From Sapria himalayana (lineage: Eukaryota > Streptophyta > Magnoliopsida > Malpighiales > Rafflesiaceae): a DNA stretch of 64,000 bases. The stretch lies in the NCBI GenBank assembly GCA_029783825.1, contig JAREIK010012127.1, forward strand, positions 186,001-250,000, written 5' to 3'. The position numbers and the translations under genes were made by a program. This document shows, in pieces, positions 23,640 to 34,102 of the stretch. The stretch's first letter is position 1, and every line of letters starts with the position of its first letter. Below the pieces are notes generated by a model. It made no database searches, was not told the DNA's origin, and saw only the letters and a program-made list of their open reading frames with translations.

Positions 23640-25916
23640 AAGCAAGCCCCAAGAGAGCATTAACATGGTATCAAAGATGACTTTCTAGTGAGGTCTCTCC
23701 AATTTTAGGGTGTGCAGGTGATGACATACCCTTAGGCAATGTTGACTACAAAAACACCCACAATTTGTACCAACAAAAGGAGCATCATTGTTTGTAATAA
23801 TTAAATACTCATGTACAATGGATATTTTGAGTTTCTATTATGATGAAGGTAATGACAAAGACGTCGGCATGATTTTTCTAGCGAGTAGCATTAGTTTCTC
23901 TAGTGATGATGATGACCGACATGGAAACATTAGAATATAAGCCTCAACACTCTCTTCTTTTTGACCAAAAATAGTGTATGAATTTAAACTATGTAAATTT
24001 CATATTTTCAAAAATTTCACATAACGGCATGATGTTTTTGCAGAATTATTATTTTAAAAATATTGCATAATACCATATTTTTATATATTTGTGTGAAAGT
24101 ATATTATGAGCAAAAAAATAATTAAATTTAGTATAAGACCATTTGGATTCAATCATAATATCATGACATTTTCGTTACATAATAAAAAAAAGGGACTCGG
24201 GAGACCAAGTAGAGATATGAAGATAATAATGACCTACTTTTTTAAGGGAGAATAAGGCATAATCGGGAGAGGTGCTAGACATTGCATTTTTAGTTACAAT
24301 ATAGACTTTTTAAGGTCTAGAGGCTATACACCAATCAAATGGACTTATTCATGTTGGTTCTTCAACAAACATGTCTAATGGTCATGTTATACTATGATTT
24401 CTCATGAATATATTAGATATTATTTTTTAGTTGTTACTAGCACGGACATGTTTCTACTTAGAGGTGTCAACCGTGCTGGACCGGCCCGGCCCGGCACGAG
24501 GCACGGCACGGTTCAGCCGTGCCTGGGCCGGCCCGGCACGGAAAAAATCCGTGCCCGGGCCCGTGCCCGGGTTTGGCACGAGCCGTGCCATGCATGGCCC
24601 GGCACGATTCGGCCCGCGGCACGGCAAACCGGCACGGGTGTATCCCATGCCGGGTGCCCCGTGAGCCCGACTCCATGTTGCCCCTCCCGCAAAAAAAAGA
24701 CCGCAGGTCGGGTCTGATTCGACCCGACCCGCGGTCCCCCGTATCCCGAACCGCTTGGACAGAAATGCCCGAGCGGGCCAGGCGAGGCACGGCACGGCCC
24801 GCCGTGCCTGCGGGCCGTGTCGTGCCCAGCCCGGCACGGAAGCACGATCGTGCCTTAAAATAACGTGCCGGCCCGTTTGACACCTCTAATTTCTAATTTA
24901 ATTTCTATTCACCACCTCATTTTCAAATTCTTAGATAATAGATTCATAAACAAATATTTATGTGATAAATAATCATTCCTTTTTTATTTATTTTGTTGAG
25001 TTTAAAAACTCCGATATTATGGTGATCATATACATCATTACATGAGACAAGAGACATGACAAAATCATGGTTAATCATTTCTTTTTAACTGCATATCTTA
25101 TATACATCAGTATTTATTTATGACTTATTTCTTGCCAGTTGTATTACAAAACAACAACGTTGTAAAATTATTATTTTTATCTTCTAGTATGTTAATGCAT
25201 TATTAATAGACTAAACAAATAACTTTTAAGGAATTGAGCAATATCAATTATATTTATTCTTCTCGACTCAGATAAATCTTTCTAGATGCTTGTCTATTAT
25301 TGATCGACAAATAATGTATTCTCAACTTGAACATCATTCATAGCATAAACAAAAAATTTTGAAATGAACCATCATATGAATAACATTTATTGATTACGAG
25401 ACATGTCAACTATAAAAATATATTAGAGCTTCATATCTAATACGTATAGAGAATTTCATATGATTTACTCAAATATTTTAAGGACCTTTTAGGACAACCA
25501 CATATAATAACTCATAATATTTTGTTATTTATATTGTTGAATGTGCTCAATTTTCAAGATTCTTAAAATTTATAGAAAAATTTTAAATTGTTTCTATTTT
25601 TGTAAAATTTCATTTAAAAAAAACTTAATTTGAATGTGTCATTAAAATGTTAAGGAATAATAATAATCATAATCTAAAAGTATATACTAGTTAAAAATAT
25701 CAACAATATATTCCAGATAAGGTTTTGGTTGTATTAGCTAATGCAACTTGTAGTAACGAGTTGGATTTTTAAATTTTATGATAGAAAAAGCTAATGAATA
25801 TCCGACTTAACATTATTTATCTCAAGTACATTCTTATTCTCATTTGGTACAATATATTTTAGTTTTTTATTTACACTTGATAGTTACAAAATACTACACT
25901 TTTTCCAAGTCACATA
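23640..25916 (+). pseudogene. Copia relic in R2, plus strand
   Basis: This is the counterpart of 18100-19932. A clear primer-binding-site-like tggtatcaaagatgac occurs at about 23669, followed by broken gag-pol frames, with integrase-like FHMIYSNI at about 25455. It is interrupted by MITE N2 at 24459-24888. No open reading frame of useful length remains. Confidence 0.52.
24459..24888. mobile_element. GC-rich MITE N2 (430 bp) of the H1/H2 hAT family
   Basis: Ends are tagaggtgtcaaccgtg and, on the right, cgtttgacacctcta. The flanking duplication tttctact (24451-24458) / tttctaat (24890-24897) has one mismatch and one extra base. The matching unoccupied site is in R1 near 18913-18922. The body is about 70% GC, built of ggcacgg/ccgtgcc words. 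It carries the family stem-loop at 24699-24736. Short open frames in all directions here are composition artefacts. Confidence 0.88.
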
Positions 25917-26749
25917 GTCATCATGATGTTAACATGTTAAGTTAGAAAAAAAGAATACAAACACATCTAATTATATGTGAGATCCCATCTCAAAACTAAT
26001 AGCTAAATTAATAGTAAGATATAGATATGTGTATATCATGAAAACATAACTTGGGAGAAAAATAATTCAACTCAAAGCTAAATTGATAACGAATGATTTT
26101 ATACAAACTTATGACATTGGTTACTTTGACAGCTCTCTTGCGGCCAAGCCACCAAGATATCACTTTTAGGTTTTTACTATCTATTATAGCATTACATAAA
26201 TGAACTATGTATCTAGAGGTGTCAAATAGAACGGGCCAGGCCGGCACGGCCCATTTTTTTTGAGCACGGGCGTGCTTTCGTGTCGGGCCCGCTCGGGTCT
26301 GGCCATGCAGTACGGGCCAGAAAAATTTTTTTTTTTAAAATTATTTTGTTTTAATTTTTATTTTATTTATATAAATCATTAAATTATATATAAAATTATA
26401 GATAATATATAATATTATATATTTATAATATGAAAAATGTTAAAATTTATTAAAAATACAAAGTTAAAATTTTTTATAATGTAATATAAAAGTAGTTTAA
26501 AATTTATTAGAATTAAATAATATAGTTATAAATTTTTAAATGAAAAATTAAAACAAAAAATAAATAAATCAATAAATAATATTAAAAAAAATAAAAATTA
26601 AAAAAAATATATAGGCAAACCAAATGAAAAATGACCAATCAGCCATTAGATACCGAATGTCCGAACCAAACAAATTACAGTTTCAACGTAACGTATAAAT
26701 AAAACGTACAATCAATAAAAAATAAAATATCAATATCAAAAAATAGTAG

Positions 26750-28848
26750 ATCATCATCAATCGTCAATCGGCATATCATGAGTATTATCAGCACAACATC
26801 AAGATCAGGATCATATGGATTATCATCATCAGCAATCAACTTTTCTGCTATCACAGCGGATGCGGCTGCAGGCCCTGTCCCAGTCCGAGCTCCAGCATGA
26901 TCATGAATGCTAAACCTCGAATCCTCCAAATCATTCAAACAAGTCAAGGCCTCAACAATATCTGGACGTAATCTCGATCTCCTATCTGAAATCACATTCA
27001 CTTCAACAGAAAAAGCAGACTCCGATGTTATGCTCGACACCGGATGAGTCAGTAGATCCCGTGCCATCCTAGATAGCACGGGAAAGGTAGACTCATATGA
27101 TTTTCACCATTGTAATATATCAAGATTCTTAATATCAGAATGTGATAGGATTGAGCAGTAATCGGTATCTAAGTACCGAGAAAGCTCGCTCCTATGTGAT
27201 GGTCCACTCCTACGTTTCCCCCTCGCTAGCTGAATGGAAAAATCATCATCTCCGAACAAGGTATCAATGTCCGTAATCACAGTCTCATTATATCAGTCTA
27301 CCACCACCATACCTAGTATCGTAGTATGTGAACAGGTCAGTCAACTTCTCGTGAACGAACCCTTCAGGTGGCTCTTTCAGGTTCATGCACGAGGAAATGT
27401 AAGTCAGAGTATTTTCTACCTCTTCTATCTTAACCCTAAGGTCCATGCATGCAGTGAGACAATAAAGAGATAGAACAGTAAACCAGTACTTCAAGTACTT
27501 GGTTTCCATCTCTGCAACCATATGGCTAAGTGTCGGGTCAGCTCGATACTTCTTAAACATGCTACTAATGTTACATATGCACCGGAGTGCAATACAAATA
27601 GTGGGCGTATAAACCGACGAACACATGTTCGTTGTGTCATAAAAAATCTTCAGGAATTTCATAAATAAAATTCCTGAAGCCCAATCAATGACGTCAATAA
27701 TTAGTTCGTCACTCTTACTATTGACGCAGTCAGATATCACATGTTCGTATCCGACACTTGATTCCAACATCATGTACGTGTAATTCCAATGATATCTCAC
27801 ATCCGACTGAAGTTTCTTCTTCTTAAGATTCGCAGACAGATAGAGACTATCAAACTCTTGTTGTCTGAGAAAAGTACGAATATATTTTAGTGCATTACAT
27901 ATATTATCCAACGCGGGAGAACACACATTCATACCTGTTTGAACAATCAGGTTAATCACGTAACACATGCATCTGACATGAAAGATCTCTCTTAATGGTG
28001 CGTCTCTAATATTCCTAACAAACATGTTAATCGCTACTACATTATTAGATGCGTTATCGAATATGACACTAAAAATTTTATTTTGAATTTTATATTCCCT
28101 AAAGATTTTCATCATACACTCAAAAATAACTGGGCCATCATAAAGATGAAGAATCTCAGAGAATCCTAAAATTTTTATATTTATAGTCCAGTTAGAATCT
28201 ACATAGTGGTTGGTGAGACATTCATAAAATGATTCATCGTGACTTGTCCAGATATCGGACGTCACGGACATCACTCCACTATATGCCATAAATTCATTAA
28301 TTATTTTTTGTTTTTCTAACTTATATATCTTTAGTATGTCATTCCTAGATGTGTACCTAGAAATCCTACGATAAGCAAGCTAAAAATATGTCTGCATTAT
28401 GCACACTACCCTTGGATCTTCCAAAAATCTAATCGGAAAACTCATCAATGTGATAAGTCTGGTCATGTCATCCCTACCCAACTCGCTGGAGTATATGAAG
28501 TGAGTAAACTTTGAGACTGAACTCGATTCAGTCTCAAAAAATGCAGTGCCAAGTTGGGTTTGCCTAGGATCTAATGAACCATATTTTTTGGTGCATAATT
28601 CGGCATGCCTCTTAAGGTGCTCAGTCTCAAATGAACTCTTACATATTAAAAGTCTCATACAATATTTGTACTGTGTTATTTGTTATTTCTCATCCCTAAC
28701 ATTTTTTTTATTTTATCATATTAAATGAGTCCAAACTACATAAGTTATCCTAGTTTTTTGTTTTTTAAAAATTTGGGTTGAGACAACTGGAGAAACTAAA
28801 GTTTTAGCAGCCTCAGACCTCTGTGTAATATTTTTATTTTCTAAATTT
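26750..28848 (-). pseudogene. H3 hAT transposase, broken
   Basis: Domains appear in order on the minus strand. The N-terminal/BED part at about 28400-28800 reads SFETEHLKRHAEL. The core at 27288-28289 reads VMSVTSDIWTSHDESFYECL and the second catalytic aspartate is in FDNASNN. The C-terminal dimerisation domain at about 26880-27079 reads LLTHPVSSITSESAFSVEVN then VISDRRSRLRPD. Frameshifts and stops separate these three pieces. The N-terminus is cut at about codon 8 by the H1 insertion. It is less similar to H1/H2 than those two are to each other. Confidence 0.85.
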
Positions 28849-29590
28849 AAATAAGTTAGAGGTGTCAAACTGTACCGTGCCGTGCCCGGCACGGCACGGT
28901 TTTTTAAAGTCGGGCACGGCACGGCCCGTGGGCACGGCAAGGACGTGCCGTGCCGTGCCCTGCCCGCTCGGGCACGGTTGGCTTGGCCAGGCGGCACGGG
29001 CGCACGGCAGGGGCAGGGTTGGCGGGGCGGGAGCCGCATGGCTGGACCTGGTCACCTGGACGCTGGACCGGGTCAACCGGGGTCCGGGTCCCGGAAGCCA
29101 AGCACGGGCACGGCCCGTGCTTGGCACTTGGCAGATTATAAAATTTTTTTTTTTTTAAATTTTTTTATTAAGTTTCTGTTAATCTGTATTTACTTTAGAG
29201 TTTATGTAATAAATAAAAAATAAATTTTTTTGTAAAAAATATTACATTTAAAATTAAATGTAACAAACAAAAATTAGAAAATTTATTTTTTTTTTCAATT
29301 AAGTTTAGCATATTTTAATATTATAATTTATTAATTAAATATTAAAATTTAAAGTTAATAAATTTTAAAATAAAATTTAAATCTTAAAATAATAAATAAA
29401 TACATTAAGTTAGTAAAAATTTTAATTAAAAAAATTTAAACTACACAAATAAAAATTACCATTCATGCTTTTGAAGCCAATACTCCGAAAAAAAAAGTAT
29501 AAGTTTCAACACAACGTATAATACAAAGAACAAACAAAACGTATAAATAAAAAAAATAAAAAAATATCGAAAAAAAAGAGCAGATGAGCA

Positions 29591-31713
29591 TCAATCGTCA
29601 AGCGGCATATCATGAGAATCATCAGCCGCAACATCAAGATCAGTATCATATGGGTCATCATCATCGGCAATCAGCTCCTCCGCCATCGTAGTGGATGTGG
29701 ATGCGACTGTAGTGTCTGAAACAGTCCCAGCTTCAGCACGATCACTGATGCTAAATCTCGATTCCTCCCAATCCTTCAAACATGCCAAGGCCTCAACCAT
29801 ATCTGGACGTAATCTCGATCTCCTATCCGAAATCACGTTCACTGCAACAGAAAAAGTAGACTCCGATGCTACGCTCGACACCGGATGAGTCAGTAGATCC
29901 AGTGCCATCCTAGATAGCACGGGATAGGCGGACTCATATGATTTCCACCACTGTAATAAATCAAGATTCTTATTGTCAGAATGTGATAGGATTGAGCAGT
30001 AATCGGTATCTAAGTACCGAGACAGCTCGCTCCTATGTGAAGGTCCACCCCTACGTTTCCCCCTCGCTAGGTTAATGGAATAAGCGTCATCTCCGAACAA
30101 GGTATCAGAGTCCGTACTCACAGTCTCACCACCACCACCACCATACCTAGTATCGTAGTATGTGAACAGGTCTGTCAACTTCTCGTAAATGAACTCTTCA
30201 AGTGGCTCTTCCAGGTTCATGTACGAGGAAATGAAAGTCAGGGTGTTTTCAACCCCTTCCACCTTAGCCCTAGGGTTCATGCATGCTGCGAGGCAATAAA
30301 GAGATGGAATGGTGGACCAGTACTTCAGGTACTTGGTCTCCATCTCTGCAACCATATGGCTGAGCGTCGGGTCCGCTCGATACATCCTAAACATGCTACT
30401 AATGTTACATATGCAACAGAGTGCAATGCAAGTGGTGGACGTATAAACCGACGAACACATGTTCGTCGTGTCATAAAATATCTTCAGGAATTTCATAAAT
30501 GAAATTCCTGAATCCCAGTCAGTGTCGTCAACAATAAGTTCGCCACTCTTACTATTGACGTAGTCGGATATCACGTGTTCGTATCCAACACATGATTCCA
30601 ACATCAGGTACGTGTAATTCCAACGATGCCTCACATCAGATTGGAATTTCTTCTTCTTAAGATTCGCAGACAAACAGAGATTACCAAACTCTTGTAGTCT
30701 GCGAGGAGTGCGAATATACTTGAGTGCATTGCGTATATTTTCCAACGCGGGGGAACATACCTTCATACCCGCTTGAACTATCAGGTTAATAACATGACAC
30801 ATGCATCTGACATGAAATATCTCTCCTAATGGTGCGTCTCTAATATTCCTAACAAACATATTGATCGCTACTCCATTATTCGCAGCATTATCGAAAGTGA
30901 CACTAAAAATTTTATTTTGAATTTTATATTCCCTAAATATTTTCATCATACACTCAAAAATGGCCGGGCCATCATGAGGATGAAGAATCTCAGTGAATCC
31001 TAATATTTTTTATTTATTGTCCAGTTTGAATCGACATAATGACTCGTGATACATGCATAAGAAGAATCATCGTGACATGTCCATACATCGGACGTCACGG
31101 ACACCACTCCACTAAATGCCAAAAATTCCTTAATTATTTTTTGTTTTTCTAACTTATATATCTTTAGTATGTCACTCCTAGATGTGGACCTAGGAATCCT
31201 ACGATAGGATGGCTGAAAATAAGTCTGCATGATGCGCACTACCCTCGGATCTTCCGAAAATCTGATCGGAAGACCCATCAATGTGATGAGCCTGGTCATG
31301 CCGTCCCTACCCAACTCGCTGGAGTATACGAAGGGAGTAAACTTTGAGACTGAACTAGATCCAGTCTCAAAAAATGTAGTGCCAAGTTGGGTTTGCCTAG
31401 GATCTAAGGGTCCATGTTTTTTGGAGCATATTTCAGCATGCCTCTTGAGGTGCCCAGTCCCACATGTACTCTTGCATGTTAAAAGTCTCATACAATATTT
31501 GTACTGTGACATTTCAAGTTCCTCACCTCTAACATCTACTTGTGTTATGATTTTAAAATGTGTCCAAACTACAGAAGTCCTCCTAGTTTTTTGTTTTTTA
31601 GAACTTTGGGCTGAGACGACAGAAGAAACCAAAGTTTCAGGAGCCACGAACGTCTGTGTAACACTAACATTTTTATTTTCCAAATTTAAATACGTGTCAG
31701 GTGTATTTGTCAT
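29591..31713 (-). pseudogene. H1 hAT transposase (BED zinc finger, hATC), one frameshift
   Basis: The protein is about 706 residues long if the frame is followed. ATG at 31713. The BED-type zinc finger at residues ~45-95 includes VVWTHFKII, YKYCMRLL and TGHLKRHAEICSKKHG. The core has TSDVWTCHDDSSYACI with the first catalytic Asp and FDNAANNG with the second. The C-terminal dimerisation domain reads HPVSSVASESTFSVAVNVIS then DRRSRLRPDM. The tail is Asp-rich (ADDDDPYDTD), and the stop is at 29593-29591. Compared with H2, a T-run near 31004-31010 is one base shorter, which shifts the frame after DSNWTINKK. The first 237 codons and the last 452 are otherwise open. It acts in the nucleus on the family's own ends; this copy is probably inactive unless the frameshift is a sequencing error in a homopolymer. 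Confidence 0.9.
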
Positions 31714-31812
31714 TTTTTAATTTTCGTAAGTTTTTCTAGAGAGAGAAGCTTTAGAGAGAGAAAGTACAAAAAAACGTAAAATATATTACCCGGTAAAAGC
31801 AATGAGGTCACT

Positions 31813-31818
31813 CACGTG
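31813..31818 (-). promoter_or_regulatory. G-box (CACGTG) upstream of H1 transposase
   Basis: CACGTG lies 100 bases upstream of the H1 ATG, followed by gcaaggtgcacc. It is conserved at the same distance in H2 and in the H3 leader, beside a conserved acccggtaaaa block. CACGTG is a common plant bZIP/bHLH site. A role in transposase transcription is inferred. Confidence 0.35.
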
Positions 31819-31997
31819 CAAGGTGCACCGTAGAAAGCTCTGATGTTCAAAACTCAAGTTGAGTTTCACGAAAATCCAAGCCGAAATCAAAATCACGAGG
31901 GCCGAGAGAGAGAAGCACGATTTATGTGAGAGAGAGAAAATATTGAGAGGATTTATGTTTTTGAAAAACATAAATTTTATAGGGAGGTGGGTAGATT

Positions 31998-32456
31998 TAG
32001 AGGTGTCAAACGGGCCGGGCCGGGCCGGGCCGGCACGAGGCACGGCACGGTTCGGCCGTGCCTGGGCCGGCCCGGCACGATAAAAAAACGTGCCCGAGCC
32101 CGTGCCGGGCCCGGGCGAACAAACCACGTGCCGTGCCTGGCCCGGCATGGCTCGTGCCTTGGCACGGCACGCCGGCCCGCGTGCCTGAGTCGTGACTCGT
32201 GACCCAACCGGGCCCCGCCCCCGGTAAAAAGACCGCGGGTCGGGTCCAAACAGACCCGACCCGCCCCGCCCCGCCTGCCCTGCCTTGCCGTGCGCCCGTG
32301 CCCTCGCGGGCCGGCACGGCACGGCCTTGCCGTGCCCACGGGCCGTGCCGTGCCCGAATTTAAAAAACCGTGCCGTGCCCGGCACGGCACGGCAGCACGG
32401 CTGGGCACGTGAAAAACGGGCCGTGCCGTGCTGGGCCGGCCCGTTTGACACCTCTA
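31998..32456. mobile_element. GC-rich MITE N1 (459 bp) nested in H1
   Basis: Ends are tagaggtgtcaaacgggcc and ggcccgtttgacacctcta. The TSD ggtagatt (31990-31997) / ggcagatt (32457-32464) has one mismatch. The uninterrupted site is seen in H2 near 53288-53310 (gggatagattttatagg). It is nearly all ggcacgg-type sequence with one arm-truncated copy of the family stem-loop at 32231-32263. No coding capacity; it is mobilised by the hAT transposase by inference from shared ends. Confidence 0.92.
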
Positions 32457-32698
32457 GGCAGATTATATAGGCTAAATAAAGTTTTTTTTTTAAAAAAAAA
32501 TTATTTTTTTATTAATTTTTTGAATTTTTTTAATATATTTAAGGGGCAGAATCACGAGGACCGTTGGATTCTGCCCCCTAGCCGTTGGAGGCGAATCCAA
32601 GGGCTGAAATTCGCTCAAAGTTTGAAATTTTTTTTTTTCCGTTGGAAAATTCGAATTTCTCGGTTCTGAGGTCAGTGGAGTCGGTTTTCGGCAGAAAA

Positions 32699-32736
32699 GA
32701 CCGTGGGTCGGGTCTGTTTGGACCCGACCCGCGGTC
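32699..32736. other. Conserved hAT-family stem-loop, H1 copy
   Basis: The left arm gaccgtgggtcgggtc (32699-32714), loop tgtttg and right arm gacccgacccgcggtc (32721-32736) pair over 16 bp with one G-T position. Equivalent stem-loops lie at 53515-53552 (H2), 33560-33597 (H3) and 24699-24736 (N2), with a partial one at 32231-32263 (N1). Confidence 0.85.
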
Positions 32737-33196
32737 TTTTTACCGGGGGGGCCCGGATGGGTCACGACTCACGCCACGGCACACGTGGCACGCCGCCAGT
32801 GCCACGCGTGCCTGCGGGACCGGCACGGGATGGACCCGTGCCGGCGTGCCGTGCCAAGGCACGGCACGGCACGTGCTTTGCTTCGCCCGGGCACGGCACG
32901 AGCCCGGGCATGGTTTTTGAACGTGCCGGGCCGGCCCAGGCACGGCCGAACCGTGCCGTGCCTCGTGCTGGGCCGGGTCGGCCCGGCACGTTTGACACCT
33001 CTAAAATAAGTTTCATTAGTATTTATCATTTTTAAGGATTTTTGTTATTCATAATAGTTATTTAGAGACTAGATGACTGATTTTAATATTTTTTATTTTT
33101 GACTAGAGAGAGAAACTAGAAAGAGAGAGAGAGAGAAAAAGTAAGTAAGTAAAAAAAACTTAAAATAAATTACCCGGTAAAAATAGTGATGTCGGT

Positions 33197-33202
33197 CACG
33201 TG
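33197..33202 (-). promoter_or_regulatory. G-box (CACGTG) in H3 leader
   Basis: This is the same conserved leader position as in H1 and H2 (gtcggtcacgtgcacgatgc). It is retained although the coding region of H3 has decayed and is split from this leader by H1. Confidence 0.3.
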
Positions 33203-33559
33203 CACGATGCACCACGATCAAGCTCAAAATTTAAAATTCAAGTTGAAATTTCCGAAAATCCAAGCCGAATGCTAAAATTCTGAGAGAGAGCAATATTTTT
33301 GAGAGAGAAAATGAGACATTTGAAAGAAAAAATATTTATAAAAAATATAAATGTTATAGAGAGGGGGGTGGAATTTATAAATTAATGAAAATAATTTTTT
33401 TTTAAAAGTAATTTTTTTTTAAATTTTTTTGAATTTTTTAGGGGGCATAATCATGAGGGCCATTGGATTCTGCCCCCTAGCTGTTGGAGGCGAGATCCAA
33501 CAGCGAAATTAAAATTTTTTTTTTCCATTGGGAGGGGGGAGAATTGGGTCGGTTCGGGG

Positions 33560-33597
33560 GACCGCGGGTCGGGTCCAATCAGACCCGACCCACGGTC
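33560..33597. other. Conserved hAT-family stem-loop, H3 copy
   Basis: Arms gaccgcgggtcgggtc and gacccgacccacggtc surround loop caatca. One arm position differs and can pair G-T. It is retained in an otherwise decayed copy. Confidence 0.82.
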
Positions 33598-33801
33598 TTT
33601 TTTGCGAGAGGGCCGAAGCAAGGGGGACACAGGGCACCACACTGAACGAACCCGTACCGGTGTTCCGTGCCACGGGCACCAAACCGTGCCGGGCCAGGCA
33701 CGGCACTAGTCAGGCGCGGCACGGCTAATGCCTTGCCCGGGCACCGCACGGGCCTGAGCACGGGATTTTCCCGTGACAGGCCGGCCCGGTTGACACCTCT
33801 A

Positions 33802-34102
33802 GCCGCCACGCCGCCGCGAGTCTTCGCCCTTTCGGGCTCACCGAGCCTAGCCCATCGGGCGTCGGCTCATTGTGACAACGCTCGATGAGTGGTCACGCGT
33901 GTCGTGCAGATGTGCTAGGCATGCCGTGCCACGCCTAGCACAACACGCGGGCCTAAAATTTTGGCCCGACACGGCATGACTCGTGCTATAGGTGCGCCCG
34001 CACGAGCCCAGGCACAACACTGTAGTGTGCCGTGTCATGCCAGACATGGCTGAACTATGTCGTGCCTCGTGCCAAGCCGACCCGGCCCATTTGGCACCTC
34101 TA
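33802..34102. mobile_element. End fragment of another GC-rich hAT-family element (M3)
   Basis: The GC-rich block ends with cccatttggcacctcta at 34102, a diverged family terminus. It contains gtgccgtg, cgtgcc and gggcctaaaattttggcccg, a perfect foldback around an AT centre at about 33950-33969. It directly abuts the right end of H3. Its own left end and TSD are not found, so it is a truncated insertion or the product of a rearrangement at the H3 border. Confidence 0.55.

Larger units (their letters stand above)
21280..26060. repeat. Segmental duplication unit R2
   Basis: This is the second unit of the tandem duplication described for R1. It directly abuts R1: hAT sequence beginning gatcttctatctgaaatcac at 21119 follows the R1 end. 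R2 carries MITE N2 (24459-24888) that R1 lacks, and lacks MITE M1 that R1 carries. Confidence 0.8.
28857..33003 (-). mobile_element. hAT transposon H1, 4147 bp with nested MITE, perfect TSD
   Basis: The TSD aaataagt is at 28849-28856 and 33004-33011. Terminal inverted repeats are tagaggtgtcaaac and the complement at the right end. About 270 bp of GC-rich subterminal DNA on the left and about 330 bp on the right flank an AT-rich middle. The transposase gene is on the minus strand. MITE N1 sits in the 5' leader. Without N1 and its duplication, H1 is 3680 bp, close to H2 (3598 bp). The perfect TSD and high similarity to H2 indicate a recent insertion. Confidence 0.93.
26214..33801 (-). mobile_element. 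hAT copy H3, split by H1
   Basis: The left end is tagaggtgtcaaatagaacg at 26214, and the right end is ccggttgacacctcta at 33801. H1 is inserted at 28857-33003. Removing H1 joins the H3 coding region to its own 5' leader at 33012-33370, which keeps the G-box and the acccggtaaaa block shared with H1 and H2. Net length is about 3.4 kb. The flanking bases (tatgtatc left, gccgccac right) do not match, so the TSD has been lost or the right junction is rearranged. The right neighbour is another hAT end (33802-34102). Confidence 0.82.

Noticed and set aside
24394..24883. Several overlapping Gly/Pro/Arg-rich frames on both strands
   Set aside because: They follow from the GGCACGG repeat composition of MITE N2, which has few stop codons in any frame.
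28716..29223. Overlapping GC-rich open frames on both strands
   Set aside because: They lie in the GC-rich left end of hAT H1; same composition artefact.
31786..33888. Many long frames on both strands
   Set aside because: They cover MITE N1 and the GC-rich right ends of H1 and H3; no conserved domain in any.
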